From UBA974 sp002292405 (GTDB lineage: Bacteria > Bacteroidota > Bacteroidia > Flavobacteriales_D > Sanyastnellaceae), in the NCBI GenBank assembly GCA_943842425.1, contig CALTBR010000003.1:372001-436000 (forward strand): 64,000 nt of DNA, in the 5' to 3' direction. This document shows, in pieces, positions 16,862 through 26,195 of the stretch. Both the position numbers and the translations under genes were made by a program. Within the stretch, counting starts at the first letter, position 1; each line of letters starts with the position of its first letter. The notes beneath the pieces are model-generated. The model was not told the origin of the DNA and searched no databases. It saw nothing but the letters and a program-made list of their open reading frames with translations.

Positions 16862-17809
16862 ATGCATGAGACACTGATTTCTATTGAGGGTTTAGACCCA
16901 GTTGTAATACTAGGGAACGAGAATGCAAATTTACACGCCTTACAAGGACTTTTCCCTAAACTTCGCATCGTTTCTCGAGGGCACGATATTCGAGTAAAGG
17001 GGAGCCGCGAAGATGTAGGGAGATTTGAAGAGGTGATGAGAATGGTTGTTTGGCATGTCGACAGGTATTTAAGCCTGACAATAGACGACCTTGAAAGGCT
17101 TTCAAAATCTAATGAAACCAAAGTCATGCGCGATGCTGGAGCTGACGATGTAATCGTTCACGGCCCTGGAGGCAACAGAGTTATCGCCCGCACCCCTAAC
17201 CAACACAAATTGGTAGAAGCTGTCTCTGAACACGATATGGTTTTCGCTGTGGGGCCAGCTGGAACAGGAAAAACCTACACAGCCGTTGCCCTTGCTGTGA
17301 AAGCCCTTAAGGACAAGCGTGTAAAGAAAATAATCCTAACAAGACCGGCTGTAGAAGCCGGTGAGAATCTCGGGTTCCTTCCAGGGGACATGAAAGAAAA
17401 ACTCGACCCTTACCTCCAACCCCTCTATGATGCTCTCACCGATATGCTTCCATACGATAAGGTAGCCGAGCATATGGAGAAAGGCGTAATAGAAGTGGCC
17501 CCCCTAGCTTTTATGCGTGGGCGAACTTTAGATAAAGCTTTCGTCATCTTGGACGAAGCCCAAAATACGACTATTCCTCAAATAAAGATGTTCCTCACCC
17601 GCATGGGGCGAGACGCGAAATATATCATCACCGGAGACGAAACTCAGGTTGACCTGCCCCACAGACAGAAGTCCGGGCTTGTTCATGCTTTAGAAATCCT
17701 CAAAGACGTCGAGGGCATTTCTACAGTTCGTCTAACAGGGGTTGATGTAATGCGCCACCGTCTTGTACGTGCGGTTATAACCGCCTTCGGAAAGGATCAA
17801 AACAAATAA
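16862..17809 (+). CDS. phoH: PhoH family P-loop ATPase
   Basis: This ~315-residue protein has the PhoH-like architecture: an N-terminal KH-like region (~1-90) and a C-terminal ATPase with Walker A GPAGTGKT at ~131-138 and Walker B FVILDEAQNT, plus TRPAVEAGENLGFLPGD. PhoH proteins are implicated in RNA metabolism with YbeY. ATG 16862 gives the usual family start (MHETLISIEGLDPV); the GTG at 16841 overlaps the presumed promoter. purC follows after 2 bp, so phoH-purC-tsaC look co-transcribed. Confidence 0.93.
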   Translation: MHETLISIEGLDPVVILGNENANLHALQGLFPKLRIVSRGHDIRVKGSREDVGRFEEVMRMVVWHVDRYLSLTIDDLERLSKSNETKVMRDAGADDVIVHGPGGNRVIARTPNQHKLVEAVSEHDMVFAVGPAGTGKTYTAVALAVKALKDKRVKKIILTRPAVEAGENLGFLPGDMKEKLDPYLQPLYDALTDMLPYDKVAEHMEKGVIEVAPLAFMRGRTLDKAFVILDEAQNTTIPQIKMFLTRMGRDAKYIITGDETQVDLPHRQKSGLVHALEILKDVEGISTVRLTGVDVMRHRLVRAVITAFGKDQNK

Positions 17810-17811
17810 CT

Positions 17812-18783
17812 TTGAAACCGATTACAGTGAACTATCCTACTCCCATTACGAAAACTGATTTTCATTTTTCAGGCCAAACAGCGGCTTATTTCGGAAAGGT
17901 TCGAGACATGTACACCATAGGAGACGACCTCATAGTTGCCGTTGTTTCTGACAGGATAAGCGCCTTCGATGTAGTTATGCCACGAGGGATTCCATTCAAA
18001 GGACAAGTCCTAAATGGTGTATCATCCGTTTTCCTAGATGCTGTATCAGACATTGTACCTACTTGGAAAATAGCCACTCCAGATCCAAACGTAACTGTGG
18101 GACATCGCTGCGATCCTATACGCCTTGAGATGGTCATTCGCGGATATCTTACCGGCCACGCACACCGCGAATACGCATCCGGGAAACGCTCCTTATGTGG
18201 TGCCACCATGGCTGAAGGGCTAAGAGAACACGACCGGTTCTCTACACCCATCATCACCCCAGCTACAAAAGCTGAGGAAGGCCATGATGAGGATATCTCA
18301 CCAGCCGACATACTCTCTAGAGGTCTCGTCAGCCATGATATCTATGCAGAACTTGAACGCATTACTCGTGCGCTATTCGCTCGTGGAACTGAAATAGCTG
18401 CCTCCAAAGGGCTTATTCTTGTAGACACAAAATACGAATTCGGAATACGTGATGGGAAGATTATGCTCATAGACGAGATCCACACCCCAGACAGTTCTAG
18501 ATTTTTTTACGCTGATGGATACACAGAGCGACAAGCAGCAGGTTTACCACAAAAGCAACTTAGCAAAGAATTCGTACGAGAATGGCTTATATCCCACGAC
18601 TTCATGGGACTTGATGGACAAACGCTACCAACTCTCACAGAAGATTTCATCAAGCTCGTCTCCAAACGCTATATCGAACTCTTCAAAAAAGTAACCGGAA
18701 CTGAATTTATCAGTAACTCCTCTGACTCTCCTCTTGATCGAATAGAAAAAAACGTCGAGGAATGGCTCGCTCACAGAGCCTGA
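17812..18783 (+). CDS. purC: phosphoribosylaminoimidazole-succinocarboxamide synthase
   Basis: PurC (SAICAR synthase) ligates aspartate to CAIR in purine biosynthesis. Family blocks are present: YFGKVRDMYTIGDDLIVAV, VSDRISAFDVVMPRGIPFKG, VIRGYLTGHAHREY, and the ILVDTKYEFG and LIDEIHTPDSSRFF metal/nucleotide sites. At 323 residues it is the longer PurC form common in Bacteroidota. The start is TTG at 17812, 2 bp after the phoH stop; no ATG gives a full N-terminus. tsaC follows 13 bp later. Confidence 0.96.
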   Translation: MKPITVNYPTPITKTDFHFSGQTAAYFGKVRDMYTIGDDLIVAVVSDRISAFDVVMPRGIPFKGQVLNGVSSVFLDAVSDIVPTWKIATPDPNVTVGHRCDPIRLEMVIRGYLTGHAHREYASGKRSLCGATMAEGLREHDRFSTPIITPATKAEEGHDEDISPADILSRGLVSHDIYAELERITRALFARGTEIAASKGLILVDTKYEFGIRDGKIMLIDEIHTPDSSRFFYADGYTERQAAGLPQKQLSKEFVREWLISHDFMGLDGQTLPTLTEDFIKLVSKRYIELFKKVTGTEFISNSSDSPLDRIEKNVEEWLAHRA

Positions 18784-18796
18784 ACTGAGAACTAAA

Positions 18797-19390
18797 ATGA
18801 GTCGCAAAAAGAAAAACAACATCCCCTGGCAAGATGACGCCTTAGAAGCCGTCCGCACTTTACGTGCTGGAGGAGTAATCATTCATAAATCTGATACCGT
18901 CTGGGGAGTTGCGTGTGACGCAACCAACGCAGAAGCTGTATCAAAACTACGTAAGCTAAAGATGCGTGACGACGCCTCTCCGATCCTTGTCCTCGTTGCT
19001 GATATTGGACTGATCGAGAGACATTTCTCAAAAATACCCGATGCCGCTTGGGATTTGTTCGAGCACAGCAACCGCCCTACGACAATTATTATGCCGGGCG
19101 CTAAAGAAGTCGACCCAAGCATCTTAGGTTCTGAAGACTCACTTGGCATTCGCCTTGTCCATGATGAATGGACACAGTTCGTCGCCCGCGGCTTAGCCCG
19201 CCCTATTGCGAGTTCAAGCGCTAACCTCACCGGTTCTCCCACCCCTATCAACTTTAAATCTATCTCCCATGAAATTCTAAAAGGAGCTGATTTTATCAGT
19301 TTACACAGGCGCTCCGAACTAGACAGCTCCAGCCCCTCATTCATTGTAGCCTTTGACACCTCTGGTAGATTTAAAATTCTACGCAGCTAA
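18797..19390 (+). CDS. tsaC: L-threonylcarbamoyladenylate synthase (TsaC/YrdC/Sua5)
   Basis: This 197-residue YrdC-fold enzyme has GGVIIHKSDTVWGVACDA, KLRKLKMRDDASPILVLV and RPTTIIMPGA, then SSANLTGSPTP, all typical of TsaC. It makes threonylcarbamoyl-AMP from threonine, bicarbonate and ATP for the t6A37 modification of ANN-decoding tRNAs. The length is the short TsaC form without the Sua5 C-terminal domain. The mtaB gene at 61.7 kb acts on the same base later in the pathway. Confidence 0.92.
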   Translation: MSRKKKNNIPWQDDALEAVRTLRAGGVIIHKSDTVWGVACDATNAEAVSKLRKLKMRDDASPILVLVADIGLIERHFSKIPDAAWDLFEHSNRPTTIIMPGAKEVDPSILGSEDSLGIRLVHDEWTQFVARGLARPIASSSANLTGSPTPINFKSISHEILKGADFISLHRRSELDSSSPSFIVAFDTSGRFKILRS

Positions 19391-19417
19391 AATATACATA
19401 GCTACTTATCTATAGAT

Positions 19418-19425
19418 TAGATTTG
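19418..19425 (+). promoter_or_regulatory. -7 element upstream of cca
   Basis: TAGATTTG fits TAnnTTTG and lies 25 bp before the TTG start of cca. No convincing upstream TTG was found at 17-23 bp. Confidence 0.35.
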
Positions 19426-19450
19426 CAAACTTCTAAATCCAACTATTCTC

Positions 19451-20860
19451 TTGAACTATAAAAAATCCCTTCAACACAGCGTTTTTAAAGCTATCGGAAA
19501 AATAGCCGATAAGCGTGGAGAGCGTGTGTTTGTTATTGGAGGATTTGTTCGTGACCTAATCTTAGACAGACGGTCGAAGGACATAGACATTGTCACCGAA
19601 GGAAAGGGAATCGACCTTGCGAAAGATGTCGCTAAAGAGCTAGGCATTCGCAAAGTCAACGTATTTAAAAATTTCGGTACCGCTATGTTTAATCGCAACG
19701 ACCTCGAAGTTGAGTTCGTAGGCGCGAGGAAAGAGTCTTATCAACGTGGCACCCGTAAACCTATCGTTGAAGACGGCACCCTTGAAGACGACCAAAACCG
19801 CCGTGATTTCACCATCAACGCTATGGCTCTCTCCCTAAATTCAGAAAACTACGGTGAACTCGTAGATCCATTCAATGGCATGCGCGACCTCGACTTAGGA
19901 GTTATCCGAACGCCTCTCGATCCTGATATTACTTATAATGACGACCCACTTAGGATGATGCGCGCTGTAAGGTTTGCTACGCAATTGGGTTTTACGATCG
20001 TTCCTGAAAGCATAGACGCCCTGAAGCGTAACGCCACTCGATTGGAGATTATCTCAATGGAACGCATACATATCGAATTGAATAAAATCATTCTCGCGAA
20101 ACGGCCCGGCCAAGGATTTAAGATCCTTGCTAAGACTGGACTTCTAAAGCAATTCTTTCCTGAGATGGTAGATCTCCAAGGGATAGAAACACGTAACGGT
20201 ATAGGGCACAAGGACAACTTCCTTCATACTCTGCAAGTTTTAGAAAACGTGAGCGACAAGAGTGATGACTTATGGTTACGGTGGGCAGCAATCTTACACG
20301 ATATCGCTAAGCCTCCCACAAAAAGGTTTGACAATCGAAATGGATGGACTTTCCACGGTCATGAGGATAAAGGGGCTCGCATGACTCCCCAAATATTCAA
20401 GCGCCTCAAGCTCCCTATGGATTCAAAAATGAAATTCGTCCAAAAGCTCGTTCTCCTCCATCTCAGGCCTATCGCCTTAACTAAGGAAGTGGTTACAGAT
20501 AGCGCAATACGAAGGTTACTTTACGAAGCTGGAGATGATATAGACGCACTTATGACCCTATGTCGAGCAGATATCACTTCTAAAAATGAAGCAAAAGTCG
20601 AGAGATACCTTAAAAACTACGATATCGTAATTAAAAAATTAAAAGAAGTCGAAGAGAGCGATTCTATTAGAAACTTCCAACCTCCCGTAACAGGTGAGAT
20701 GATTATGAAAACCTTCGGTATCCCCCCCTCACGTCCCATAGGAGACATTAAGAAAGCCATTAAGGAAGCCATTATTGAAGGAGAAATAAAAAATGATTCT
20801 GATGAAGCCTTCGAGTTAATGTTAAAGCTTGGCGCAGAGATGGGGCTTAAGAAAATTTAA
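19451..20860 (+). CDS. cca: CCA tRNA nucleotidyltransferase (polynucleotide adenylyltransferase family) with HD domain
   Basis: This 469-residue enzyme has the class II nucleotidyltransferase head FVIGGFVRDLILDRRSKDIDIV, with catalytic DxD in DIDIV, the RRDFTINAMA motif, and DDPLRMMRAVRFA, followed by an HD phosphohydrolase domain (ILHDIAKPP). It adds or repairs the CCA ends of tRNAs; the tRNA-Met gene in this window does not encode a full CCA. The start is TTG at 19451. Its stop overlaps the stop of the convergent glnS in an AAATTTAAATTT sequence. Confidence 0.94.
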   Translation: MNYKKSLQHSVFKAIGKIADKRGERVFVIGGFVRDLILDRRSKDIDIVTEGKGIDLAKDVAKELGIRKVNVFKNFGTAMFNRNDLEVEFVGARKESYQRGTRKPIVEDGTLEDDQNRRDFTINAMALSLNSENYGELVDPFNGMRDLDLGVIRTPLDPDITYNDDPLRMMRAVRFATQLGFTIVPESIDALKRNATRLEIISMERIHIELNKIILAKRPGQGFKILAKTGLLKQFFPEMVDLQGIETRNGIGHKDNFLHTLQVLENVSDKSDDLWLRWAAILHDIAKPPTKRFDNRNGWTFHGHEDKGARMTPQIFKRLKLPMDSKMKFVQKLVLLHLRPIALTKEVVTDSAIRRLLYEAGDDIDALMTLCRADITSKNEAKVERYLKNYDIVIKKLKEVEESDSIRNFQPPVTGEMIMKTFGIPPSRPIGDIKKAIKEAIIEGEIKNDSDEAFELMLKLGAEMGLKKI

Positions 20861-22525
20861 ATTTCCCCCTTCCAACTATCGCGAAGAGTAACTGTGCGGT
20901 TGAACACCAATGCACCTTGTCTAGAGTAACGAGAGTCCGGAGTGAAGTAGCCTATGCGGGTAAATTGATAAGTTGTTCCTTGCTTTGCTGACGCGAGTGA
21001 AGGCTCGAGTTTACAGCCTTTTAAAATCTCTAATGAACGAGGATTGAGAAATTCTGTAAACTCTTGATCTTTATGACCATCTGGATTGTCATCGGAGAAA
21101 AGTCGATCATAGAGACGGACTTCCGCGTCGATGGCTTTGGTGGCTTCTACCCAGTGAAGGGTGCCTTTTGCTTTAATGCCACTCGTATCAGAGCCACTCT
21201 TAGAGTTGTCGAAATAGTTGACGTGAACCTCTATGACATCGCCTGAGGAGTCGCATATATGATCTACATACTCGACTTTGTAGGCGCTCTTGAGACGGAC
21301 AACCTTACCTGGAGCGAGTCTGAACCACTTTCTGTTTGCCTCGATCTTGAAGTCCTCGGATTCGATATACAGTTCGCGGCCAAAAGGAAGGTCGCGATAT
21401 CCAGAATCTGAATCCTCGGGGTTATTCTCTGATGGCAGCATCTCAATTTGTGACTCGGGGTAGTTGAGTATGACGAGTTTTATAGGATCTAGAACCGCCA
21501 TAACACGGGGTGCTACGCGATTAAGGTCGTCACGAATTGAAAACTCTAAGAGCCCCACATCAATTATATTTTCGCGCTTAGCCACTCCAACTCTATTGAT
21601 AAACTCACGAATACTTGTCGGAGTGTATCCCCTACGACGTAGTCCACTTAGTGTAGGCATTCGCGGATCATCCCAACCATCGACAGATCCATCTTCGACA
21701 ATCGAAAGCAGCTTTCGCTTAGACATAACAGTATAGTTGAGATTGAGTCGAGCAAATTCCGTTTGGCTAGAAGGGAAAATATCAAGATTCTCTATATACC
21801 AATCGTATAAAGGGCGGTGCACCTCAAACTCAAGCGAGCAAAGACTATGTGTAATGCCTTCTATACTATCTGACTGACCGTGAGCAAAATCGTACATAGG
21901 GTAAATGCACCACTTGTCACCTGTGCGATGGTGCGTGGCAAACAAAATACGATACATGAGCGGGTCGCGAAGATGCATATTCGGGTTTCCCATATCAATT
22001 TTTGCACGCAGAACACAGTATCCAGCTTCGAACTCCCCAGCCTTCATTCTCTCAAATAGAGCACGGTTCTCTTTAGGAGTTCTATCGCGAAAAGGGCTAT
22101 GTGTTCCAGGTTGGGTGGGAGTGCCTTTTTGCTTTGCTATATCATCTGAAGACTGGTCATCGATGTATGCTTTACCATTGTCAATAAGTTGAAGCGCATA
22201 CTTATACAGTTGGTCAAAGTAATCACTCGTAAAGTACTCTCCTCCATTAGGTTTAAATCCGAGCCATTCAATATCCTTTCGTATTGCATCAACGTATTCT
22301 ATATCTTCCTTAATGGGGTTTGTGTCATCAAAACGTAGATTCGTTTTTTCCACCGAATTCTTCCGCCAAACCGAAACTTATGCAGATTGCTTTAGCATGG
22401 CCGATGTGCAAATATCCATTTGGCTCAGGAGGGAAACGTGTATGAACTAATCCTCCATTTTTCCCGTCCGCTATATCAGCATCAATTTTTTGCTGTAAGA
22501 AATTGCGACTCTTGTTTTCTGACAT
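20857..22525 (-). pseudogene. glnS: glutaminyl-tRNA synthetase, interrupted by a +1 frameshift
   Basis: Two overlapping frames together encode GlnRS. The first (from ATG 22525, MSENKSRNFLQQ) carries RFPPEPNGYLHIGHAKA and stops at 22328; the second resumes at NLRFDDTNP and runs through the KMSKS-like VMSKRKL and the anticodon-binding region. The frame changes in a run of six T on the + strand (22344-22349; six A in the mRNA); five would restore GGKTNLRFDDTNP. The enzyme charges tRNA-Gln. A single extra base in an otherwise fully conserved gene suggests a sequencing or assembly error or a very recent mutation. If real, Gln-tRNA would need GatCAB. ATG 22525 is chosen because 22540 lies in the promoter. 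Confidence 0.88.
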
Positions 22526-22529
22526 GTAG

Positions 22530-22562
22530 CAAAAATACAATGCTCGCCTTATCTTTGCACAA
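22530..22562 (-). promoter_or_regulatory. candidate glnS promoter
   Basis: On the minus strand TTG (22562-22560) and TATTTTTG (22537-22530) are separated by 22 bp, within the Bacteroidota range. Transcription would begin close to the ATG at 22525, giving a near-leaderless mRNA. It overlaps the divergent clpS -7 box. Confidence 0.4.
22550..22557 (+). promoter_or_regulatory. -7 element upstream of clpS
   Basis: TATCTTTG is an exact TAnnTTTG box, 31 bp before the clpS ATG. No TTG is found at the usual distance upstream. Confidence 0.4.
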
Positions 22563-22588
22563 GCAATTAATAAGTTTATCAGGAGTTT

Positions 22589-22873
22589 ATGATCTATAAT
22601 TCAAGCACAGAAACAAAGGAAGAAGTCTTAGTCGATGTGAAAATCGATATGGGCTGGAAGATTGTTGTTTACAACGATGACCACAACACTTTCGACCACG
22701 TCATTGAGAGGCTAGTCGCGACTTGTGGGCACGAACCCCTTCAAGCTGAACAATGTGCAATGATTATCCATTTTAAGGGGAAATGTGTTGTAAAGAGTGG
22801 CTCGTATGACGAACTAGAACCGATGTGCACATCGCTTTTAGAGGCCGATATTACAGCCGAAATAGGGGCTTGA
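22589..22873 (+). CDS. clpS: ClpS, ATP-dependent Clp protease adaptor
   Basis: This 94-residue protein has the ClpS core: VVYNDDHNTFDHVIERL with the Asn-Asp-Asp loop that grips N-terminal residues, then EPLQAEQCAMIIHFKGKCVVKSG. ClpS delivers proteins with destabilising N-terminal residues to ClpAP. The N-terminal extension (~25 residues) is the part that usually contacts ClpA. A likely aminoacyl-tRNA-protein transferase, which creates such N-degrons, lies 5 kb downstream. The gene is divergent from glnS and ends 11 bp before the VCBS protein start. Confidence 0.94.
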   Translation: MIYNSSTETKEEVLVDVKIDMGWKIVVYNDDHNTFDHVIERLVATCGHEPLQAEQCAMIIHFKGKCVVKSGSYDELEPMCTSLLEADITAEIGA

Positions 22874-22884
22874 AGTATTTAGCT

Positions 22885-24822
22885 ATGAGGTTGATTTTAC
22901 TTTTTATTTCGTTAATACCTTTTTGTTTAAAAGCTCAAATATTTACAAATAACGCGCCTCAATGGGGAATAGTACAGTATGATTGGGATGGCGTTTATGG
23001 GTCAGGCGTTTCGACAGTAGACTGGAATATGGATGGATGGGATGACTTAACGTTTGGCAATTCATCTGGAGGATTAAGAACATTTATAAACAATCAAGGA
23101 AACGGATTTACATATATTCATTTACCTATTATTCAGCAAACAGAATCAAAGTCAATCATGTGGCTAGACATTGACGGGGATGGGGATATGGATTTTTACT
23201 ACTCCGATGCAGATGGCAGGATAGAACTTATTGAAAACGTTGACAACACTACATTTATCAATGTTACTGCCTTATCAAACATAGAGCAAGTGAATATAGC
23301 TACAGAAGGCAGTTCTTGGGGGGATTATGACAACGATGGAGATCTTGATCTTTATATATGCAGGTATTATGAAAGTGATCTGAATTTGAGTTCCGAATAC
23401 AGAAATGTATTAATGAGAAACGATGGGGATTTTCAATTCACGGATGTCACAATATCATCATCTACAGGGATTTATACTAGCGCTTCCTTTCAATCTATAT
23501 GGTTTGACTGGGACAGAGATGGTTTTCAAGACCTATTTATTATTAACGATAAAAATCATGTAAACACATTGTTTCACAACCTACAAAACGGACAATTTGA
23601 GGATATAGCATCTCAAGTTGGATTAGATATTTCAATGGACGCAATGTCAGCAACATTGGGTGATTTTAATTCTGATGGAATAACAGATATATATATATCT
23701 GATTCAGGTATAGGAATTAACCCACAAGGGAGCAAACTATTCCGTGGCACTCAATCAGGAGTTTACATTGAAGAATCTGAACTACTTGGGGTGAATCTTA
23801 TTGAATTTTGTTGGGCTGCTGTTTGGATTGACATGGATAACGACACAGACTTAGATCTTTTTGTCACTGAACACGACCCCCTAAACCCATATCAAGAAAA
23901 TTTTCTTTTTGAAAATTCGGGGACAACGTCAAGCATACCGTATGAATTTAATATTGTCAGCACAGATGTGTATTTCACCGACCTTCTTAACTCTCACACT
24001 GTAGCTAGCGGTGATTTCGATAGAAATGGCTGGATAGATTTTGTAGTTCATAACATCGGTAATCACACGGCAAGGATTTGGATGAACTCTGGATTTACTA
24101 CTGATCCAGCACATTATATCCAAATAAGATTAGTAGGTCAGCTATCAAACACTGTAGGTATTGGATCTTGGATTGAAGTCTCTGCTGGGGGTACAACACA
24201 GGTAAAAAGCACTCATTGTGGAGAAAATTACCTAGGGCAAGAAGGGTCTTACGAGCATTTTGGTCTTGGAGAGACTTCATTTATAGATTCCCTGAAAATT
24301 GAATGGCCAAGTGGGATTATCGATAAATATTTTAATTTAGATGCTGGAAATAACGCAGCGGCAAGGAGGAGCTATACAGAAGGATATTCAGCATGTACTG
24401 ACGTTTCAGATACTATTCTTTGTGGTCCTGAAACCATAACCATTTCGGCGACCCCCTTTTGGGAGGCAGCGGAAGTTGTTTGGTCTTATCAAGAAACCGT
24501 GCCTCAAGACTTAGGGTTAGAAGAATCACTACCCTATGAAATATTGCTCTCAGAATCAATAGAAATGACGCTTACAAATTCTGGCTATTACAAATACACA
24601 GTATCTCATCAAGGGACTATGCTTTGCGAAAGTTCATTCCAGATAACAAATGAATTTATTGGCGATTTAACAGGCGATGGTGTGATAGGCAGCGCCGATA
24701 TTTTGGTGTTTATTTCTGAATATGGTTGCCTCACGAATTGCGTAACCGACTTTAACTCAAATGGGACAACAGATATTGACGACTTGTTATTCTTATTGTC
24801 AATCTTCGGGGACAGCTGTTGA
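22885..24822 (+). CDS. secreted VCBS/FG-GAP repeat protein with UnbV domain and dockerin-like C-terminus
   Basis: A signal peptide (MRLILLFISLIPFCLKAQ) is followed by repeated FG-GAP/VCBS calcium-loop motifs such as DIDGDGDMDFYY, DYDNDGDLDLYI and DWDRDGFQDLFI, then an ASPIC/UnbV domain (GIGSWIEVSAGG ... EHFGLGETSFIDSLKIEWPSG). The C-terminus ends in two EF-hand-like segments, GDLTGDGVIGSADILVF and DFNSNGTTDIDDLLFLL, in place of a T9SS sorting domain. The protein is probably a surface adhesion or ligand-binding beta-propeller. ATG 22885 is the start; the longer frame lies inside clpS. Function is not known. Confidence 0.85.
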   Translation: MRLILLFISLIPFCLKAQIFTNNAPQWGIVQYDWDGVYGSGVSTVDWNMDGWDDLTFGNSSGGLRTFINNQGNGFTYIHLPIIQQTESKSIMWLDIDGDGDMDFYYSDADGRIELIENVDNTTFINVTALSNIEQVNIATEGSSWGDYDNDGDLDLYICRYYESDLNLSSEYRNVLMRNDGDFQFTDVTISSSTGIYTSASFQSIWFDWDRDGFQDLFIINDKNHVNTLFHNLQNGQFEDIASQVGLDISMDAMSATLGDFNSDGITDIYISDSGIGINPQGSKLFRGTQSGVYIEESELLGVNLIEFCWAAVWIDMDNDTDLDLFVTEHDPLNPYQENFLFENSGTTSSIPYEFNIVSTDVYFTDLLNSHTVASGDFDRNGWIDFVVHNIGNHTARIWMNSGFTTDPAHYIQIRLVGQLSNTVGIGSWIEVSAGGTTQVKSTHCGENYLGQEGSYEHFGLGETSFIDSLKIEWPSGIIDKYFNLDAGNNAAARRSYTEGYSACTDVSDTILCGPETITISATPFWEAAEVVWSYQETVPQDLGLEESLPYEILLSESIEMTLTNSGYYKYTVSHQGTMLCESSFQITNEFIGDLTGDGVIGSADILVFISEYGCLTNCVTDFNSNGTTDIDDLLFLLSIFGDSC

Positions 24823-24836
24823 GCACTCTCGAAAAA

Positions 24837-25487
24837 TTAAGCGTTCTTGATTGCTGTAGCAGCTGCGCCAGGGTTCTCGGCTCTGAATATAGATGACCCA
24901 GCCACAAGAACATCTGCACCCGCTTCTACCAAGGCTGACGCATTAGAGATCGTAACTCCCCCATCAATTTCGATGTGAAATTTCGCACCGACATCATTAC
25001 CCATTTTTCTTAGTTTGCGTACTTTTTCATAAGTACGTTCAATGAATGATTGACCGCCAAAGCCAGGGTTAACACTCATCAGACAAACCAGATCTAAATC
25101 GTGTAACAGCTCACTTAAAGACTCAACAGGTGTATGCGGATTTAGAGCAACTCCCGCTTTCATTCCGAGACCCCGAATCGCAGCAAGAGTTCTGTGTAGG
25201 TGGTCACATGCTTCGATATGTACAGTCAAAATATCGGTTCCTAAATTTGCAAAATCCTCCAAATATCTATCTGGATTAACGATCATTAGGTGTACATCAA
25301 GGGGTTTGTCAGCATGCTTCGCAATAGCTTTAATCACAGGCATCCCGAAACTAATGTTTGGAACAAAAACGCCATCCATTACGTCGATATGGAACCAGTC
25401 CGCGTCTGAGGAGTTTACGAATTCAATATCGCGCTGAAGGTTTGCGAAGTCAGCTGCTAAAAGAGAGGGAGCTATGAGATGCGACAT
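24837..25487 (-). CDS. rpe: ribulose-phosphate 3-epimerase
   Basis: This 216-residue TIM barrel has APSLLAADFANLQRDI, the metal-binding HIDVMDGVFVPNISFG, DVHLMI, MSVNPGFGGQSFI, and IEIDGGV followed by LVAGSSIF: the full Rpe signature. It interconverts ribulose-5-phosphate and xylulose-5-phosphate in the pentose phosphate pathway. The gene is single, converging on the VCBS protein and diverging from coaE. Confidence 0.96.
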   Translation of the reverse strand: MSHLIAPSLLAADFANLQRDIEFVNSSDADWFHIDVMDGVFVPNISFGMPVIKAIAKHADKPLDVHLMIVNPDRYLEDFANLGTDILTVHIEACDHLHRTLAAIRGLGMKAGVALNPHTPVESLSELLHDLDLVCLMSVNPGFGGQSFIERTYEKVRKLRKMGNDVGAKFHIEIDGGVTISNASALVEAGADVLVAGSSIFRAENPGAAATAIKNA

Positions 25488-25544
25488 AAGTATTATATAC
25501 GTATTTATAGTGCAAAGATCGTGAGTATTTCTTTCCTTTACAGT

Positions 25545-26195
25545 ATGGATAGCACAGTAAATAAGAATGAGATATTCACAGTGGGGCTCACTGGAGGAAT
25601 CGGTTCTGGAAAATCCACAGCAGCAAAGGTGTTTGAGGCCTTAGGCGTGCCTGTGTTTAATGCAGATAAAGCAGGCCATGCTATTTATGCTGAGAATTCT
25701 AAAATAAGGAATGCAGTGATTGATAAGTTTGGAGTAGAAGTTGCAGTGTGTGATTCCGAGGGTAAAGTTGTTGATATAGACAGACAAGCATTAGGAAAAT
25801 TGGCTTTTAGAGAAGAAGATGGAATAGCGTATTTAAACAACTTAGTACATCCGGCAGTTGGAAAATCTTTTCAGACTTGGATTAAAAACTTACCTACTAC
25901 AGTGTCGTATGTGATCCGTGAAGCAGCCATACTATTTGAGAGCGGGGCGAGCAAAAGTTGTGACGCCGTTATTACCGTTAGTGCGAAGGAGACCCAAAGA
26001 ATCGCTAGGGTAAAGCACCGAGATGGTTACGATATAGCGGTGATTGAGGGTAAGATTAAAGCCCAAACCACAGATTTAGAACGCGAAGCTCTATCAGACT
26101 TTATATTAAGAAACAACGATTCTGACATGCTGCTACCACAAATTGAAAAACTTCACTTAGTTTTAAAGAGAAATTCTATTAATTTTAGCAAATGA
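25545..26195 (+). CDS. coaE: dephospho-CoA kinase
   Basis: CoaE phosphorylates dephospho-CoA in the last step of CoA synthesis. The P-loop is GLTGGIGSGKSTAAKVF, followed by VFNADKAGHAIY and VIREAAILFESGASKSCD, matching the family. The ATG at 25545 (MDSTVNK) gives the normal N-terminus about 11 residues before the P-loop; the frame extends upstream into the rpe start region and is rejected. The stop overlaps the next start as ATGA, so coaE and the aldehyde dehydrogenase are translationally coupled. Confidence 0.94.
   Translation: MDSTVNKNEIFTVGLTGGIGSGKSTAAKVFEALGVPVFNADKAGHAIYAENSKIRNAVIDKFGVEVAVCDSEGKVVDIDRQALGKLAFREEDGIAYLNNLVHPAVGKSFQTWIKNLPTTVSYVIREAAILFESGASKSCDAVITVSAKETQRIARVKHRDGYDIAVIEGKIKAQTTDLEREALSDFILRNNDSDMLLPQIEKLHLVLKRNSINFSK

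Noticed and set aside
18883..19359. 158-aa minus-strand frame opposite tsaC
   Set aside because: The plus frame has complete YrdC motifs; this is an antisense shadow.
22344..22353. Programmed -1 frameshift at the A AAA AAC heptamer in glnS
   Set aside because: The downstream frame needs a +1 (or -2) change; -1 slippage would give the wrong frame.
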